The translations under genes were made by a program, and so were the position numbers. Shown here in pieces: positions 7,783 to 19,888 of a DNA stretch of 64,000 nucleotides. Each line of letters opens with the position of its first letter. Position 1 is the stretch's first letter. Source of the stretch: Caballeronia insecticola (lineage in GTDB: Bacteria > Pseudomonadota > Gammaproteobacteria > Burkholderiales > Burkholderiaceae); NCBI RefSeq assembly GCF_000402035.1, contig NC_021287.1, forward strand, positions 248,001-312,000, given 5' to 3'. The notes under the pieces were generated by a model. That model was not told the DNA's origin. It searched no databases and was given only the letters and a program-made list of their open reading frames with translations.

Positions 7783-9777
7783 ATGATATCTCCGCTCGAA
7801 ATGACGCTGTTGCTACTGTTGTGTTCGGTGGCGGGCGTCGTCGTATTTCGGTACTTCAATCTGCCGCCGATGCTCGGTTATCTGACGGTAGGCATCATTG
7901 TTGGCCCGCACGCAGCGGGTATTGCGCCAGATACGGACCGTGCGCAGCATCTCGCCGAATTCGGCGTCGTGTTCCTGATGTTCTCCATCGGGCTCGAATT
8001 CTCGCTCTCGAAACTACGTTCGATGCGGCGCATCGTGTTCGGCCTGGGCGGTTGCCAGGTTGCCGCGACCATCGCGCTGGCAATGATCTTCGGCTGGATC
8101 GCCAATTTCTGGGTCGGCATGTCGTGGCAGGCGAGCTTCGCGCTCGGCGGCGCGCTGTCGATGTCGTCGACGGCGATCGTCAGCAAACTCCTCGCGGAAC
8201 GGCTCGAACTCGAATCCGAGCACGGGCGCAACATCTTCGGCGTGCTGCTGTTCCAGGATCTGGCGGTCGTGCCGCTGCTGATCATCATCGCGGCGTTCGC
8301 CAACGGCAAATCGTCGCAACTCGCAATGTGGCTCGGCATCGCGGCGGTGAAGATCGTCGTCGCGCTGACGGTGCTGCTGTTCCTCGGCCAGAAGTTCATG
8401 ACGCGCTGGTTCGATCTCGTCGCGCGGCGTCGTTCGCAAGAACTGTTCATGCTGAACCTGCTGCTCGTCACGCTGGGCGCGGCGTTCATCACCGACAAGT
8501 TCGGGCTGTCGCTTGCGCTCGGCGCGTTCATCGCCGGCATGCTGATCGCCGAGACGCCGTACCGGCATCAGGTGGAAGAGGACATCAAGCCGTTCCGCGA
8601 CGTGCTGCTCGGTCTGTTCTTCGTGACGACCGGCATGCTGCTGAATCCGCGCGTGATCTGGGAGCATCCGTTTCTGGTGCTCGGTTTTTTCATCGTGCCG
8701 ATTCTGCTTAAGGCCGTCATGATCACGGCGCTCGCGCGAGTGTTCGGCTCGCCGCAGGGCGTCGCCATGCGTACCGGCCTTGGTCTCGCACAGGCGGGCG
8801 AGTTCGGCTTCGTGCTGCTGAATCTGATTCTGGATTCGCATCTCGTCGACTCGACCATCCTCCAGGCGATCCTCGCCGCCATGCTGCTGTCGATGCTCGC
8901 CGCGCCGTTCATCATCCAGAACGCGGATCGCATCGTGCTGCGGCTGTCGTCGACGGAATGGATGCTGCAATCGCTGCAAATGACGAAGATCGCGACGCAA
9001 AGTCTCAAGCAGAGCGGCCACGTGATCATTTGCGGCTACGGCCGCGCCGGGCAGAATCTCGCGCGCATGCTGGAACAGGAGGGCATTTCCTACGTCGCGC
9101 TCGATCTGGATCCGGATCGCGTCGCGGCGGCGGCGGCGGCGGGCGAATCGGTCGTGTTCGGCGACGCGGGGCGGCGCGAATCGCTGCTCGCGGCGGGTCT
9201 GCATCGCGCGGCGACGGTCGCGATCACCTATGCCAACACGCCCTCGGCGATGCGCGTGCTGCATAACATCCACGAGCTCGCGCCGACCTTGCCGGTGATC
9301 GTGCGCACCGTCGACGACGCCGATCTCGAAAAGCTCACCGCGGCTGGCGCCACCGAAGTGATTCCGGAGATCGTCGAGGGCAGCCTGATGCTCGCGTCGC
9401 ACACGCTCGTGCTGATGGGCGTGCCGATGCGGCGCGTCGTGCGGCGCGTCGAGGAAATGCGCGACGCGCGCTACAGCTTGTTGCGCGGCTATTTCCGCGG
9501 CGCCGACGACGACGACGATGACGATGGCCACGAGCAGGTGCGGCTACAATCCGTACCGATCGACGAGAATTCGGACGCGGTCGGGCATTCGCTCGACGAT
9601 CTCGGGCTCGTCGGCAATGGAGTCGAGGTGACCGCGATCCGGCGCCACGGCATCCGGGGCGTCGAACCCGACCCCGAAACCAAGCTGCGCGCGAACGATA
9701 TCGTCGTGTTGCGCGGTCTGCCCGAAGTGCTGGCGCAAGCCGAGGAACGGCTCTCGCGCAATCGCCGGGCGGCGTAG
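7783..9777 (+). CDS. Kef-type monovalent cation:proton antiporter with RCK domains
   Basis: CPA2-family inner-membrane antiporter that exports potassium or another monovalent cation in exchange for protons. The 664 residues contain about 12-13 membrane segments in a Na_H_exchanger domain (about 8-380; FSIGLEFSL and the ALSMSSTAIV region are typical), a TrkA-N/RCK domain (HVIICGYGRAGQNLARML, from about 412) with a Rossmann GxGxxG, and a C-terminal TrkA-C domain (VPIDENSDAVGHSLDDLGL). Between the two RCK parts is a run of seven aspartates (residues 575-581). Similar proteins are called KefB, KefC or YbaL; the exact ion cannot be told. Divergent from kdsD. Confidence 0.88.
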   Translation: MISPLEMTLLLLLCSVAGVVVFRYFNLPPMLGYLTVGIIVGPHAAGIAPDTDRAQHLAEFGVVFLMFSIGLEFSLSKLRSMRRIVFGLGGCQVAATIALAMIFGWIANFWVGMSWQASFALGGALSMSSTAIVSKLLAERLELESEHGRNIFGVLLFQDLAVVPLLIIIAAFANGKSSQLAMWLGIAAVKIVVALTVLLFLGQKFMTRWFDLVARRRSQELFMLNLLLVTLGAAFITDKFGLSLALGAFIAGMLIAETPYRHQVEEDIKPFRDVLLGLFFVTTGMLLNPRVIWEHPFLVLGFFIVPILLKAVMITALARVFGSPQGVAMRTGLGLAQAGEFGFVLLNLILDSHLVDSTILQAILAAMLLSMLAAPFIIQNADRIVLRLSSTEWMLQSLQMTKIATQSLKQSGHVIICGYGRAGQNLARMLEQEGISYVALDLDPDRVAAAAAAGESVVFGDAGRRESLLAAGLHRAATVAITYANTPSAMRVLHNIHELAPTLPVIVRTVDDADLEKLTAAGATEVIPEIVEGSLMLASHTLVLMGVPMRRVVRRVEEMRDARYSLLRGYFRGADDDDDDDGHEQVRLQSVPIDENSDAVGHSLDDLGLVGNGVEVTAIRRHGIRGVEPDPETKLRANDIVVLRGLPEVLAQAEERLSRNRRAA

Positions 9778-9834
9778 TTTCTTCTTTTTGTCAGATGGCG
9801 AGCGCGGCCTCATAGCGCAGACTCCGGAGAAGTC

Positions 9835-10401
9835 ATGTCCCTCATCCCTTCGAACGCCGCGCTCGATGCCGCGCGTTTCATCAAGGAGCGCGTGCGCACC
9901 GTCGACGACTGGCCGCAGGCCGGCGTGCAGTTTCGCGATATCACGCCCGTCCTGCAGGACCGCCGCGCGCTGCGCACGCTCATGGACCTGTTCGTGCAGC
10001 GTTATATCGACGAGAACATCGACGTGATCGCCGGCATGGATGCGCGCGGTTTCATCATCGGGCCGATTCTCGCGTACGAGCTGAGTCTCGGTTTCGTGCC
10101 GATCCGCAAGAAGGGCAAGCTGCCGTACAAGACGCTGTCGCAGTCGTACGACCTGGAATACGGCAGCGCGACTGTCGAGATTCATGAGGACGCGTGCAAG
10201 CCGGGCGACCGCGTGGTGATCGTCGACGATCTCGTCGCGACCGGCGGCACGATGATGGCGGGCAAGATCCTGCTGGAGCGGCTCGGCGCGCATGTGGTGG
10301 AAGCGGCGGCGATCATCGATCTGCCCGATCTCGGCGGCTCGAAGCTCTTGCGCGACAACGGCGTGCCGCTTTATACCGTGTGCGAATTCGGCGGACATTG
10401 A
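9835..10401 (+). CDS. apt: Adenine phosphoribosyltransferase
   Basis: Purine salvage enzyme that makes AMP from adenine and PRPP. The 188 residues carry the PRPP-binding motif [13 protein letters not shown] and the family segment [16 protein letters not shown]. Start ATG at 9835 ([10 protein letters not shown]). It lies 57 bases after the antiporter gene. The LysE-type gene begins one base after its stop, so those two are probably translated together. Length and motifs are complete. Confidence 0.95.
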   Translation: MSLIPSNAALDAARFIKERVRTVDDWPQAGVQFRDITPVLQDRRALRTLMDLFVQRYIDENIDVIAGMDARGFIIGPILAYELSLGFVPIRKKGKLPYKTLSQSYDLEYGSATVEIHEDACKPGDRVVIVDDLVATGGTMMAGKILLERLGAHVVEAAAIIDLPDLGGSKLLRDNGVPLYTVCEFGGH

Positions 10402-10402
10402 G

Positions 10403-11017
10403 ATGCCCAACTTACTGCTTTTTCTCGCGGCATCGGTGGCGATCACGGTCGCGCCCGGCCCCGACAATCTTCAGGTGCTCGCGCGCGGCATCTCGCAAGG
10501 ACGGCTCGCCGGCGTGGTCGCGGCGCTCGGCTTCGCGTGCGGCGTGATCTTTCACACGACGCTCGCCGCGCTCGGCGTCGCGGCTTTGCTGCGTTCGTCG
10601 CCGGTCGCGTTTGAGGCGGTGAAGCTCGCGGGCGCGGCGTATCTCGTGTGGATCGGCATCAAGGCGTTGCGCAGCCAGGGTCTCGCGACCGCGCACGAAC
10701 GCCCGAGCCAGCCGCTTTCCACCGTGTTTCGCCAGAGCGTGATCGGTAACATGCTGAACCCGAAAGTGACGCTGTTCTTCATCGTGTTCCTGCCGCAGTT
10801 CGTCGATCCGCACGGCGCTCAAAGCGTGATGCTGCAGATGTTCGAACTGGGCGGCGTGTTTATGCTGCAAACGGTCGTCGTGTTTTCGTTGTTCGGCATC
10901 GGCGCGGGGATCATCGGCGTGTGGCTCAAGCGCCGTCCGCGCGTCGGCGTCTGGCTCGACCGGCTCGCGGGCGTGACGTTCATCGCGCTGGGCATTCGTG
11001 TCGCGTTGCGCGACTGA
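10403..11017 (+). CDS. LysE/RhtB-family amino-acid exporter
   Basis: Inner-membrane exporter, 204 residues from ATG at 10403, with six predicted membrane segments and the family hallmark VAPGPDNLQVLARG near the N-terminus, plus GNMLNPKVTLFFIVFLPQF. Members export lysine, threonine, homoserine or other amino acids; the substrate cannot be read from sequence. The open frame extends upstream into apt, but the ATG one base after the apt stop fits the family start. Confidence 0.88.
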   Translation: MPNLLLFLAASVAITVAPGPDNLQVLARGISQGRLAGVVAALGFACGVIFHTTLAALGVAALLRSSPVAFEAVKLAGAAYLVWIGIKALRSQGLATAHERPSQPLSTVFRQSVIGNMLNPKVTLFFIVFLPQFVDPHGAQSVMLQMFELGGVFMLQTVVVFSLFGIGAGIIGVWLKRRPRVGVWLDRLAGVTFIALGIRVALRD

Positions 11018-11026
11018 GGCGGCCGC

Positions 11027-11869
11027 ATGACTTTGCCCGCCATCGTTTCCGCACGCCGCTTCGACGCGGCCGCACACGCGCCGTTCTTTATCGGCGATGA
11101 ACGCGTCGGCTGGATTCGTCATGCCGACGTGAACGCGTTGCGCCGCTGGCCGGACGTGTTCGAGATCGACACAGCGGTGCGCCTGCACGCGACGCTTGCC
11201 GATGTGAACGCCCGCAGCGCGGCGCTCGGCGCGGTCATCGGCGCGCTTTACGCCGAGGGCAGGATCCCCGGCTGGCGCGACGAGACCTACGCGATCCGCA
11301 ACGACTTCGACGCCGCGCCGCTCGCGTTCATCGAGCGCGCGGCGTCGCGTTTCTTCGGCACGATGACGTACGCGGTGCATCTGAACGGCATCGTAAAATA
11401 TGCGGATCAGGCGCCGCAGCTCTGGATCGCGCGCCGCAGCGACACCAAGGCGACCGATCCCGGCATGCTCGACAACATCGTGGCGGGCGGCATCGGCTGG
11501 GGCTTCGAACTGATGCCGACGCTCGTGAAGGAATGCTGGGAAGAGGCCGGCATGAGCGCGGAACTGGCGCTCACCGCCGAACGCGGGCGCACGTTTCATG
11601 TGCTGCAATCGCTTCCTGAAGGCACGCAGGCCGAGCAAATCTTCGTCTACGACGTGTCGCTTCCGCCCGATTTCGCGCCGCGCAATCAGGATGGCGAAGT
11701 GGGCGAGCACCGGCTTGCGCGCATCGAGGAAGTCGCGCGCTGGATCGAGGAAGGCAAGCTCACCGTCGATGCCAGTCTCGCGACGCTCGACTGCATGCTG
11801 CGCCGCCAGTGGATCGACGAAAGCGCGTGCGAAGGCATCGCCGAACTCTACGAACCGCCGCAACGCTGA
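11027..11869 (+). CDS. DUF4743-Nudix hydrolase
   Basis: The 280-residue protein has an N-terminal DUF4743-like part (about 1-125) and a C-terminal Nudix domain with a variant box (GGIGWGFE followed by KECWEEAGM, about 150-176; the usual R-E is K-E). This arrangement resembles the Nudix half of fungal thiamine pyrophosphokinase Tnr3 and related bacterial proteins, some of which act on oxidised thiamine diphosphate; that function is an inference here. It lies 9 bases after the LysE-type gene and 31 bases before purU, in a likely operon. Confidence 0.8.
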   Translation: MTLPAIVSARRFDAAAHAPFFIGDERVGWIRHADVNALRRWPDVFEIDTAVRLHATLADVNARSAALGAVIGALYAEGRIPGWRDETYAIRNDFDAAPLAFIERAASRFFGTMTYAVHLNGIVKYADQAPQLWIARRSDTKATDPGMLDNIVAGGIGWGFELMPTLVKECWEEAGMSAELALTAERGRTFHVLQSLPEGTQAEQIFVYDVSLPPDFAPRNQDGEVGEHRLARIEEVARWIEEGKLTVDASLATLDCMLRRQWIDESACEGIAELYEPPQR

Positions 11870-11900
11870 CACTCAAAGAATCAAACGAACGAGGTAGGTC

Positions 11901-12770
11901 ATGTCGACCGAACATAGCTTTTATCTGAAGTTGTCGTGCCCGGATCGTCCGGGAATCGTGCATGCCGTGTCCGGCTTCCTGTTCAGCCTCGGCGCCAATA
12001 TTCTCGATTCGGCGCAGTTCGGCGACAGCCGCACCGGCGAATTCTTCATGCGCGTGCATTTCCAGCAGGTCGGCGGCGATCCCGGACTCGACGCGCTGCG
12101 CAAATCCTTTGCCGATCTCGCCGATGAATTCGGCATGCGCTGGGAGTTGCACGATGCATCGGTGAAGCCGCGCGTCGTCATCATGGTGTCGAAGATCGGG
12201 CACTGCCTGAACGATCTGCTGTTCCGCTATCGCACCGGCCAGTTGCAGATCGAGATTCCGGCGATCATCTCGAATCACAAGGATTTTTATCAGCTCGCCG
12301 CGGGCTACGACATCCCGTTCCATCATCTGCCGCTTCAGAAAGCCACGCCCGAGGCGAAGGCCGCGCAGGAAGCGCGCGTGATGGAAATCGTCGATCAGCA
12401 CGACACCGATCTCGTCGTGCTCGCGCGCTACATGCAGATTCTTTCGGCGGACATGTGCGAGAAGCTTTCCGGCCGCGCGATCAATATTCACCACTCGTTC
12501 CTGCCGAGCTTCAAGGGCGCGAAGCCGTACTATCAGGCGTTCGATCGCGGCGTGAAGCTGATCGGCGCGACCGCGCACTACGTGACGTCGGATCTCGACG
12601 AAGGCCCGATCATCGAGCAGGAAGTGGAACGCGTGGACCACAACATGACGCCGGAGCAGCTTACGGCAATTGGCCGCGACGTCGAATGCGTGACGCTCGC
12701 GCGTGCGGTGAAGTGGCACGCGGAGCATCGCATTCTGCTGAATGGACACAAGACAGTCGTGTTTCGCTGA
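11901..12770 (+). CDS. purU: Formyltetrahydrofolate deformylase
   Basis: Hydrolyses 10-formyltetrahydrofolate to formate and tetrahydrofolate, supplying formate for PurT and balancing one-carbon units. The 289 residues have an N-terminal ACT domain (SCPDRPGIVHAVSGFL) and a formyltransferase-like domain with the catalytic set NIHHSFLPSF...HYV...DLDEGPII (Asn, His, Asp). A GAGGTAGGT ribosome binding site precedes the ATG at 11901. A strong bidirectional terminator follows 20 bases after the stop. Confidence 0.96.
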   Translation: MSTEHSFYLKLSCPDRPGIVHAVSGFLFSLGANILDSAQFGDSRTGEFFMRVHFQQVGGDPGLDALRKSFADLADEFGMRWELHDASVKPRVVIMVSKIGHCLNDLLFRYRTGQLQIEIPAIISNHKDFYQLAAGYDIPFHHLPLQKATPEAKAAQEARVMEIVDQHDTDLVVLARYMQILSADMCEKLSGRAINIHHSFLPSFKGAKPYYQAFDRGVKLIGATAHYVTSDLDEGPIIEQEVERVDHNMTPEQLTAIGRDVECVTLARAVKWHAEHRILLNGHKTVVFR

Positions 12771-12790
12771 TTTTTCGGTATGTTTAAAAA

Positions 12791-12821
12791 CAAAGCCCGC
12801 CGGACGTCTCGGCGGGCTTTG
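12791..12821. terminator. bidirectional intrinsic terminator between purU and the permease gene
   Basis: An 11-bp perfect stem (CAAAGCCCGCC/GGCGGGCTTTG) with a 9-base loop lies between two convergent genes. It has T-rich sequence after it on the plus strand (TCTTTTG) and on the minus strand (TTTTTAAAC), so it can serve both. Confidence 0.9.
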
Positions 12822-12851
12822 TCTTTTGTGGCGCGCGAATGACGCGCGAAT

Positions 12852-13943
12852 TCAAACCATGCGCAGATAAATCAGTTCGCGCTTGATATACGCATAAAAG
12901 ATTGGCGCGGCGATCACGCCCGGAATGCCGAACGCGGCTTCCATCGCGAGCATGGCAAGCAGCAGTTCCCACGCGCGCGCCTCGATCTGCCCGCCGATGA
13001 TGCGCGCGTTGAGGAAATACTCCAGCTTGTGGATGAGAATGAGGAACGCGAGTGACGCGACCGCCGTGCCGAACGACACCGACAGCGATATCCCGACAAT
13101 GATCGTATTCGAGATCAGATTGCCGATCACCGGCATCAGGCCGACGATGAACGTGATTAGCACGAGCGTCTTGGAGAGCGGCAGCCGTTCGTGAAAGAGC
13201 GGCAGCGCGACAAGCAAATACAGCGCCGTGAAGACCGCGTTGATCGCCGAAATCTTGATCTGCGCGAACACGATGCGCCGGAAGGCATCGGCGAAACGCG
13301 ACACGCGCGCGACGAGCGCCGTGGACAGCGGCAGGCGATGATTCGACTGCCGCGGCGCGCTGACCGCGATGATCGCGCCGATCACCATGCCGATCACGAC
13401 ATGCCCGAAGCCGCGCGCCATTTCCTTGCCGCCTTGCTGGAGCATCTCGGCGTGCCGGTGCATCAGTTCGGTGGCTTTGTCCTTCATCTGAATCGAATCG
13501 ACCGGCAGATAATTCGCGATCCAGTTCGGCACCGACAGACGCGCGCTCGATGTGATGCTCATCAACTGATCGAGCAGTTTTTGCAGACTCGGAAAATCCC
13601 GCTCGAAATGGTCGATGGTGGCGATGGTCGCCGCCGTCAGCCCGCCGACGATGACCGCCGAAATCAACCCGACCGCGATCAGCCGCGCGCCGCGGCTCAC
13701 GACATGACGCTCGATCACCGGCGCGATCATGTGAACCAGCTGGAACACCAGCATGCCGGCGAGCAGCCCGCCGAGCAGTTGCAGTCTGAGCGTGAGGTAC
13801 AGCGCCAGAACGGCAAGGATATAGCTGCCGATTTCGACCGCCGACAACTTCGGCATGCTCATGTCGCTCGTCAGCCTGACGTGGCGAGTGGGCAGATCCC
13901 GAACCCGCGCCTCCTCGTTGGCCGCTTCGTTGCGCTTCGCCAT
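12852..13943 (-). CDS. AI-2E-family (PerM/YdbI-type) membrane permease
   Basis: Inner-membrane protein with about eight predicted membrane segments. Family members include autoinducer-2 exporters and sodium/proton antiporters, so the substrate is open. I chose ATG at 13943 (MAKRNEAANEE, 363 residues) because AGGAACG lies about 8 bases upstream; the frame is open to 13973. The C-terminal half carries the family segments FIVGLMPVIGNLISNT and NARIIGGQIEARAWE. It shares the bidirectional terminator with purU. Confidence 0.85.
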   Translation of the reverse strand: MAKRNEAANEEARVRDLPTRHVRLTSDMSMPKLSAVEIGSYILAVLALYLTLRLQLLGGLLAGMLVFQLVHMIAPVIERHVVSRGARLIAVGLISAVIVGGLTAATIATIDHFERDFPSLQKLLDQLMSITSSARLSVPNWIANYLPVDSIQMKDKATELMHRHAEMLQQGGKEMARGFGHVVIGMVIGAIIAVSAPRQSNHRLPLSTALVARVSRFADAFRRIVFAQIKISAINAVFTALYLLVALPLFHERLPLSKTLVLITFIVGLMPVIGNLISNTIIVGISLSVSFGTAVASLAFLILIHKLEYFLNARIIGGQIEARAWELLLAMLAMEAAFGIPGVIAAPIFYAYIKRELIYLRMV

Positions 13944-14082
13944 GACTGCGTTCCTTTTCCCTGCTGCGTACAACGATTATTCGTGCCGCCGCGTGGGCCG
14001 TGCGGCGGGTTTGTACGGCGACGAATGCAATACTTCGGCGAAACCCCGGTGACATCCCCGCACCGTGTTCCGCCGCGCCACG

Positions 14083-16956
<2,874 letters not shown>

Positions 16957-17366
16957 GAGTGTGTTCCGGCGGGGTTCTTTCGGGTGTTTGCGGTCGTTCT
17001 TGGCCGCTGTTTCCGCTGTGTTTCCGCTGCGTTCCCGCCGCCGCGAGCGGCCATGCTGGCGGCGTTTGGCGGAAAGTGAGGGGGCCAAACCTGCTACTAT
17101 AACGACTTTTAAAGGGCGCGGCGCCCGGGCTCCCAAGGCCGGATGCGCGTCGATCGTGCGTCAATCATGGTCATTCGGCCGGCGCGGGGACTTGCTGGCC
17201 GCGGACCTCCTGCGTGCGGCCGGCATATCCCGTCAGGCCGACGCCATGCAAGCCGTACGTTCCATATAGTGCCGTTTCGAGCAAGAACAAGGCGGCCGCG
17301 CCTGGCTTGGCTGCAGGCCGGGCCAGACGCGACTCCATCCCGCGACTCCATCCTTCTCCGTTTCTG
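16957..17366. other. intergenic region between divergent uvrA and the MFS gene
   Basis: About 410 bases that must hold promoters for both directions. On the minus strand CGTTATAGTAGC (around 17093-17104) contains a -10-like hexamer for uvrA. No CTG-N10-CAG type LexA box was recognised by eye. The MFS frame is open back to 17214, but no conserved residues precede the chosen start. Confidence 0.4.
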
Positions 17367-18569
17367 ATGTCCAATCCGTCTGCCACGTCAACACGTCTCT
17401 CCGCGCCGGAGTTGCGCGCGACCGTGTCGCTCGCCGCCATCTTCGCGCTGCGCATGCTCGGACTCTTCATGATCATGCCGGTGTTTTCGATCTACGCGAA
17501 AACGATCCCCGGCGGCGACAACGTGCTGCTCGTCGGCATCGCGCTCGGCGCGTACGGCGTCACGCAGTCGATGCTCTATATCTTCTACGGATGGATCTCC
17601 GACAAATTCGGGCGCAAGCCGGTCATCGCGTTCGGGCTCCTGGTGTTCGCGCTCGGCAGCTTCGTCGCGGCGATCGGTCACTCGATGGCGTGGATCATCG
17701 CCGGGCGCGTGATTCAGGGCATGGGCGCGGTGTCGTCGGCGGTGATCGCGTTCATCGCGGACCTAACGCACGAGGAAAACCGCACCAAAGCGATGGCGAT
17801 TGTCGGCGGCAGCATCGGCGTGTCGTTCGCGGTGGCGATCGTCGGCGCGCCGATCGTCTTCCACTGGGTCGGCATGAGCGGGCTGTTCACGGTGATCGGC
17901 GCGCTGTCGATCGTCGCGGTGGGCGTCGTGCTGTGGGTCGTGCCCGATCCGCCGGCGCACCCGGTTCACGTGAAGGCGCCGTTCGCGGAAGTGCTGCACA
18001 ACGTCGAGTTGCTGCGCCTGAACTTTGGCGTGCTCGTGCTGCACGCGACGCAGACCGCGCTGTTTCTCGTCGTGCCACGCATTCTCGAGGCGGGCGGCCT
18101 GCCTGTCGCGTCGCACTGGAAAATCTACCTGCCGGTGATGGCGCTCGCCTTCGTCATGATGGTTCCGGCCATCATCGCCGCGGAAAAACGTGGAAAAATG
18201 AAGAGCGTCATGCTCGGTGCGATCGGGCTTATCCTGATCGGCCAGTTGTTATTGGGCGCCGCTCCCCATACGCTGTGGTCCGTGGCCGCCATTCTGTTCG
18301 TGTACTTTCTCGGCTTCAACGTGCTCGAGGCGTCGCAGCCGTCGCTGGTGTCGAAACTGGCGCCGGGCACGAGAAAGGGCGCGGCGGCGGGCGTGTACAA
18401 CACAACGCAGTCGATCGGGCTTGCCATGGGCGGGGTGATCGGCGGCTGGCTGCTCAAGCTCGACGGGCCGAGCGCGGTGTTCTTCTCCTGCTCGGCGCTG
18501 GTATTCGCGTGGCTGCTGGTCGCAGCCTGGATGAAGCCGCCGCCGCGCCGGGCCGAGCGCGCGGCCTGA
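17367..18569 (+). CDS. MFS transporter, drug/proton antiporter type
   Basis: Major facilitator with 12 predicted membrane segments, 400 residues from ATG at 17367 (MSNPSATSTR). The motif-A sequence GWISDKFGRKP lies in the first cytoplasmic loop, and the N-terminal segment LRMLGLFMIMPVFSIYA resembles the YajR-type family. The substrate is unknown. It sits between uvrA (divergent) and ssb (120 bases downstream), an order I associate with Burkholderia chromosomes. Confidence 0.85.
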   Translation: MSNPSATSTRLSAPELRATVSLAAIFALRMLGLFMIMPVFSIYAKTIPGGDNVLLVGIALGAYGVTQSMLYIFYGWISDKFGRKPVIAFGLLVFALGSFVAAIGHSMAWIIAGRVIQGMGAVSSAVIAFIADLTHEENRTKAMAIVGGSIGVSFAVAIVGAPIVFHWVGMSGLFTVIGALSIVAVGVVLWVVPDPPAHPVHVKAPFAEVLHNVELLRLNFGVLVLHATQTALFLVVPRILEAGGLPVASHWKIYLPVMALAFVMMVPAIIAAEKRGKMKSVMLGAIGLILIGQLLLGAAPHTLWSVAAILFVYFLGFNVLEASQPSLVSKLAPGTRKGAAAGVYNTTQSIGLAMGGVIGGWLLKLDGPSAVFFSCSALVFAWLLVAAWMKPPPRRAERAA

Positions 18570-18688
18570 GCACATTTTGAATCATTGAATATGGCCGGCG
18601 GGGCGCCGCCGAATCCTTGCCTCACAGGCAGGATCGGCATCATGGCGTCGCGCGGCTGACAGTAAGCAAGGAATCTACCGGAGAAATC

Positions 18689-19222
18689 ATGGCATCAGTC
18701 AACAAGGTCATTCTCGTGGGCAATCTGGGAGCCGACCCGGAAACCCGCTACCTGCCGAGCGGCGACGCCGTGGCCAATATCCGTCTCGCGACGACCGACC
18801 GCTACAAGGACAAGTCGTCGGGTGAGTTCAAGGAACTGACGGAATGGCATCGCGTCGCGTTTTTCGGCCGTCTCGCGGAGATCGTGAACGAATATTTGAA
18901 GAAAGGTTCGTCGGTATATATCGAGGGGCGCATCCGCACGCGCAAGTGGACCGATCAGGCGGGCCAGGAGCGCTATTCGACGGAAATCGTCGCCGATCAG
19001 ATGCAGATGCTCGGTGGTCGCGGTGGCGCGGGCGGCGGCGATGACGGCGGTTACAGCCGCAGCGCCCCGATGGAGCGCTCTGGTGGCGGCGGTGCCGGTG
19101 GCGGCGGTCGCGCGCCTGCGGGTGGTCGTGCGAGCGGCGGCGGCGCAAGCGGTGGTGCCAGCCGTCCGAGCGCGCCGGCCGGCGGCGGCTTCGACGACAT
19201 GGACGACGATATCCCGTTCTGA
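18689..19222 (+). CDS. ssb: Single-stranded DNA-binding protein
   Basis: Binds single-stranded DNA in replication, recombination and repair. The start [18 protein letters not shown] at 18689 gives 177 residues and has GGAG about 6 bases upstream. The OB-fold covers about 1-110, followed by a long glycine-rich flexible linker (about 112-168) and the conserved acidic tip DDDIPF that recruits partner proteins. It is followed by its own terminator. Confidence 0.97.
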   Translation: MASVNKVILVGNLGADPETRYLPSGDAVANIRLATTDRYKDKSSGEFKELTEWHRVAFFGRLAEIVNEYLKKGSSVYIEGRIRTRKWTDQAGQERYSTEIVADQMQMLGGRGGAGGGDDGGYSRSAPMERSGGGGAGGGGRAPAGGRASGGGASGGASRPSAPAGGGFDDMDDDIPF

Positions 19223-19250
19223 CATCGCGTCACCCCGAAGCGTAACGATC

Positions 19251-19279
19251 AACCCCGCCTCTGTGCGGGGTTTTCTTTT
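19251..19279 (+). terminator. intrinsic terminator after ssb
   Basis: An 8-bp stem (AACCCCGC/GCGGGGTT, 6-base loop) followed by TTCTTTT, 28 bases after the ssb stop. Confidence 0.88.
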
Positions 19280-19888
19280 GCCTGTCCGATAAATAGCGTG
19301 ACTTTTGGCAGTTAATGCAATCCGTTCGAAGGATGCGCACCGCAATGGCGAGCATACAGTTGCCGAATGCCATGTGTCTGGCGGAGTTTGCAGCGAACGT
19401 TTAGTCTGTCATAACAAAATTATTTGACGATTCATCGACAAAATCGCGCATTAACCGAAAGCGCGGTCACGGGCATTCAAAGTCTTTTTCATTTTGGCAA
19501 GGCGTTTTCCGAATTGTTGCGCGTCGACTCCCTTTTTTTGTCGGCGCGTATTAATCTTTCATCGAAATTCAAGGAGTCGTCGCATCGAATTCCACCGACT
19601 CGGTATATCGAAGCTTCAATCGGATTAATCCTATGGAATGCTAAATATCCTCACTTTATTTTGAGGAGCAGGCATCGCGAAAACCATGGCTAGTTTATTT
19701 GTTTTTTGCCATTGATTTGATCCATTTTGTTGCTGGAATTCAAATCGATTGATTCAAAGATGTAGTCAGGCAGGCCGCTATTTCGCCCAAGTGAATCGAA
19801 TGCCGTAGAGAGTCAATCAGCAGATGCAGCAAAAAATGAATCGCTGAGATACCGAGACCAAATATATAACGTATATAACGGGGGGATT
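19280..19888. other. AT-rich non-coding region before the three-regulator locus
   Basis: About 600 bases clearly poorer in GC than the rest of the window, with no recognisable gene. The one frame of length (19424-19693, 89 codons) has no ribosome binding site and no family features. It ends in two tandem TATATAACG units just before the first response-regulator gene. A TTGACG hexamer occurs at 19424-19429 without a good -10 partner. It is either a long regulatory region or a scar of horizontal transfer. Confidence 0.5.
19863..19880. repeat. tandem duplication of the 9-mer TATATAACG
   Basis: Two perfect adjacent copies (19863-19871 and 19872-19880), followed by a G run and the TTG start of the first response regulator. 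They contain -10-like TATAAC hexamers, but at only a few bases from the start codon they more likely affect translation start or protein binding. Confidence 0.6.

Noticed and set aside
13986..14008. GC-rich hairpin between the AI-2E permease gene and uvrA as a terminator
   Set aside because: A 7-bp stem exists, but neither strand has a T run after it.
16957..17366. Search for a LexA box before uvrA
   Set aside because: CTG-rich stretches are present, but none has the CTG-N10-CAG symmetry; no SOS site claimed.
19424..19693. 89-codon frame in the AT-rich region
   Set aside because: No ribosome binding site, no recognisable features, and codon use unlike genes in the window; treated as non-coding.
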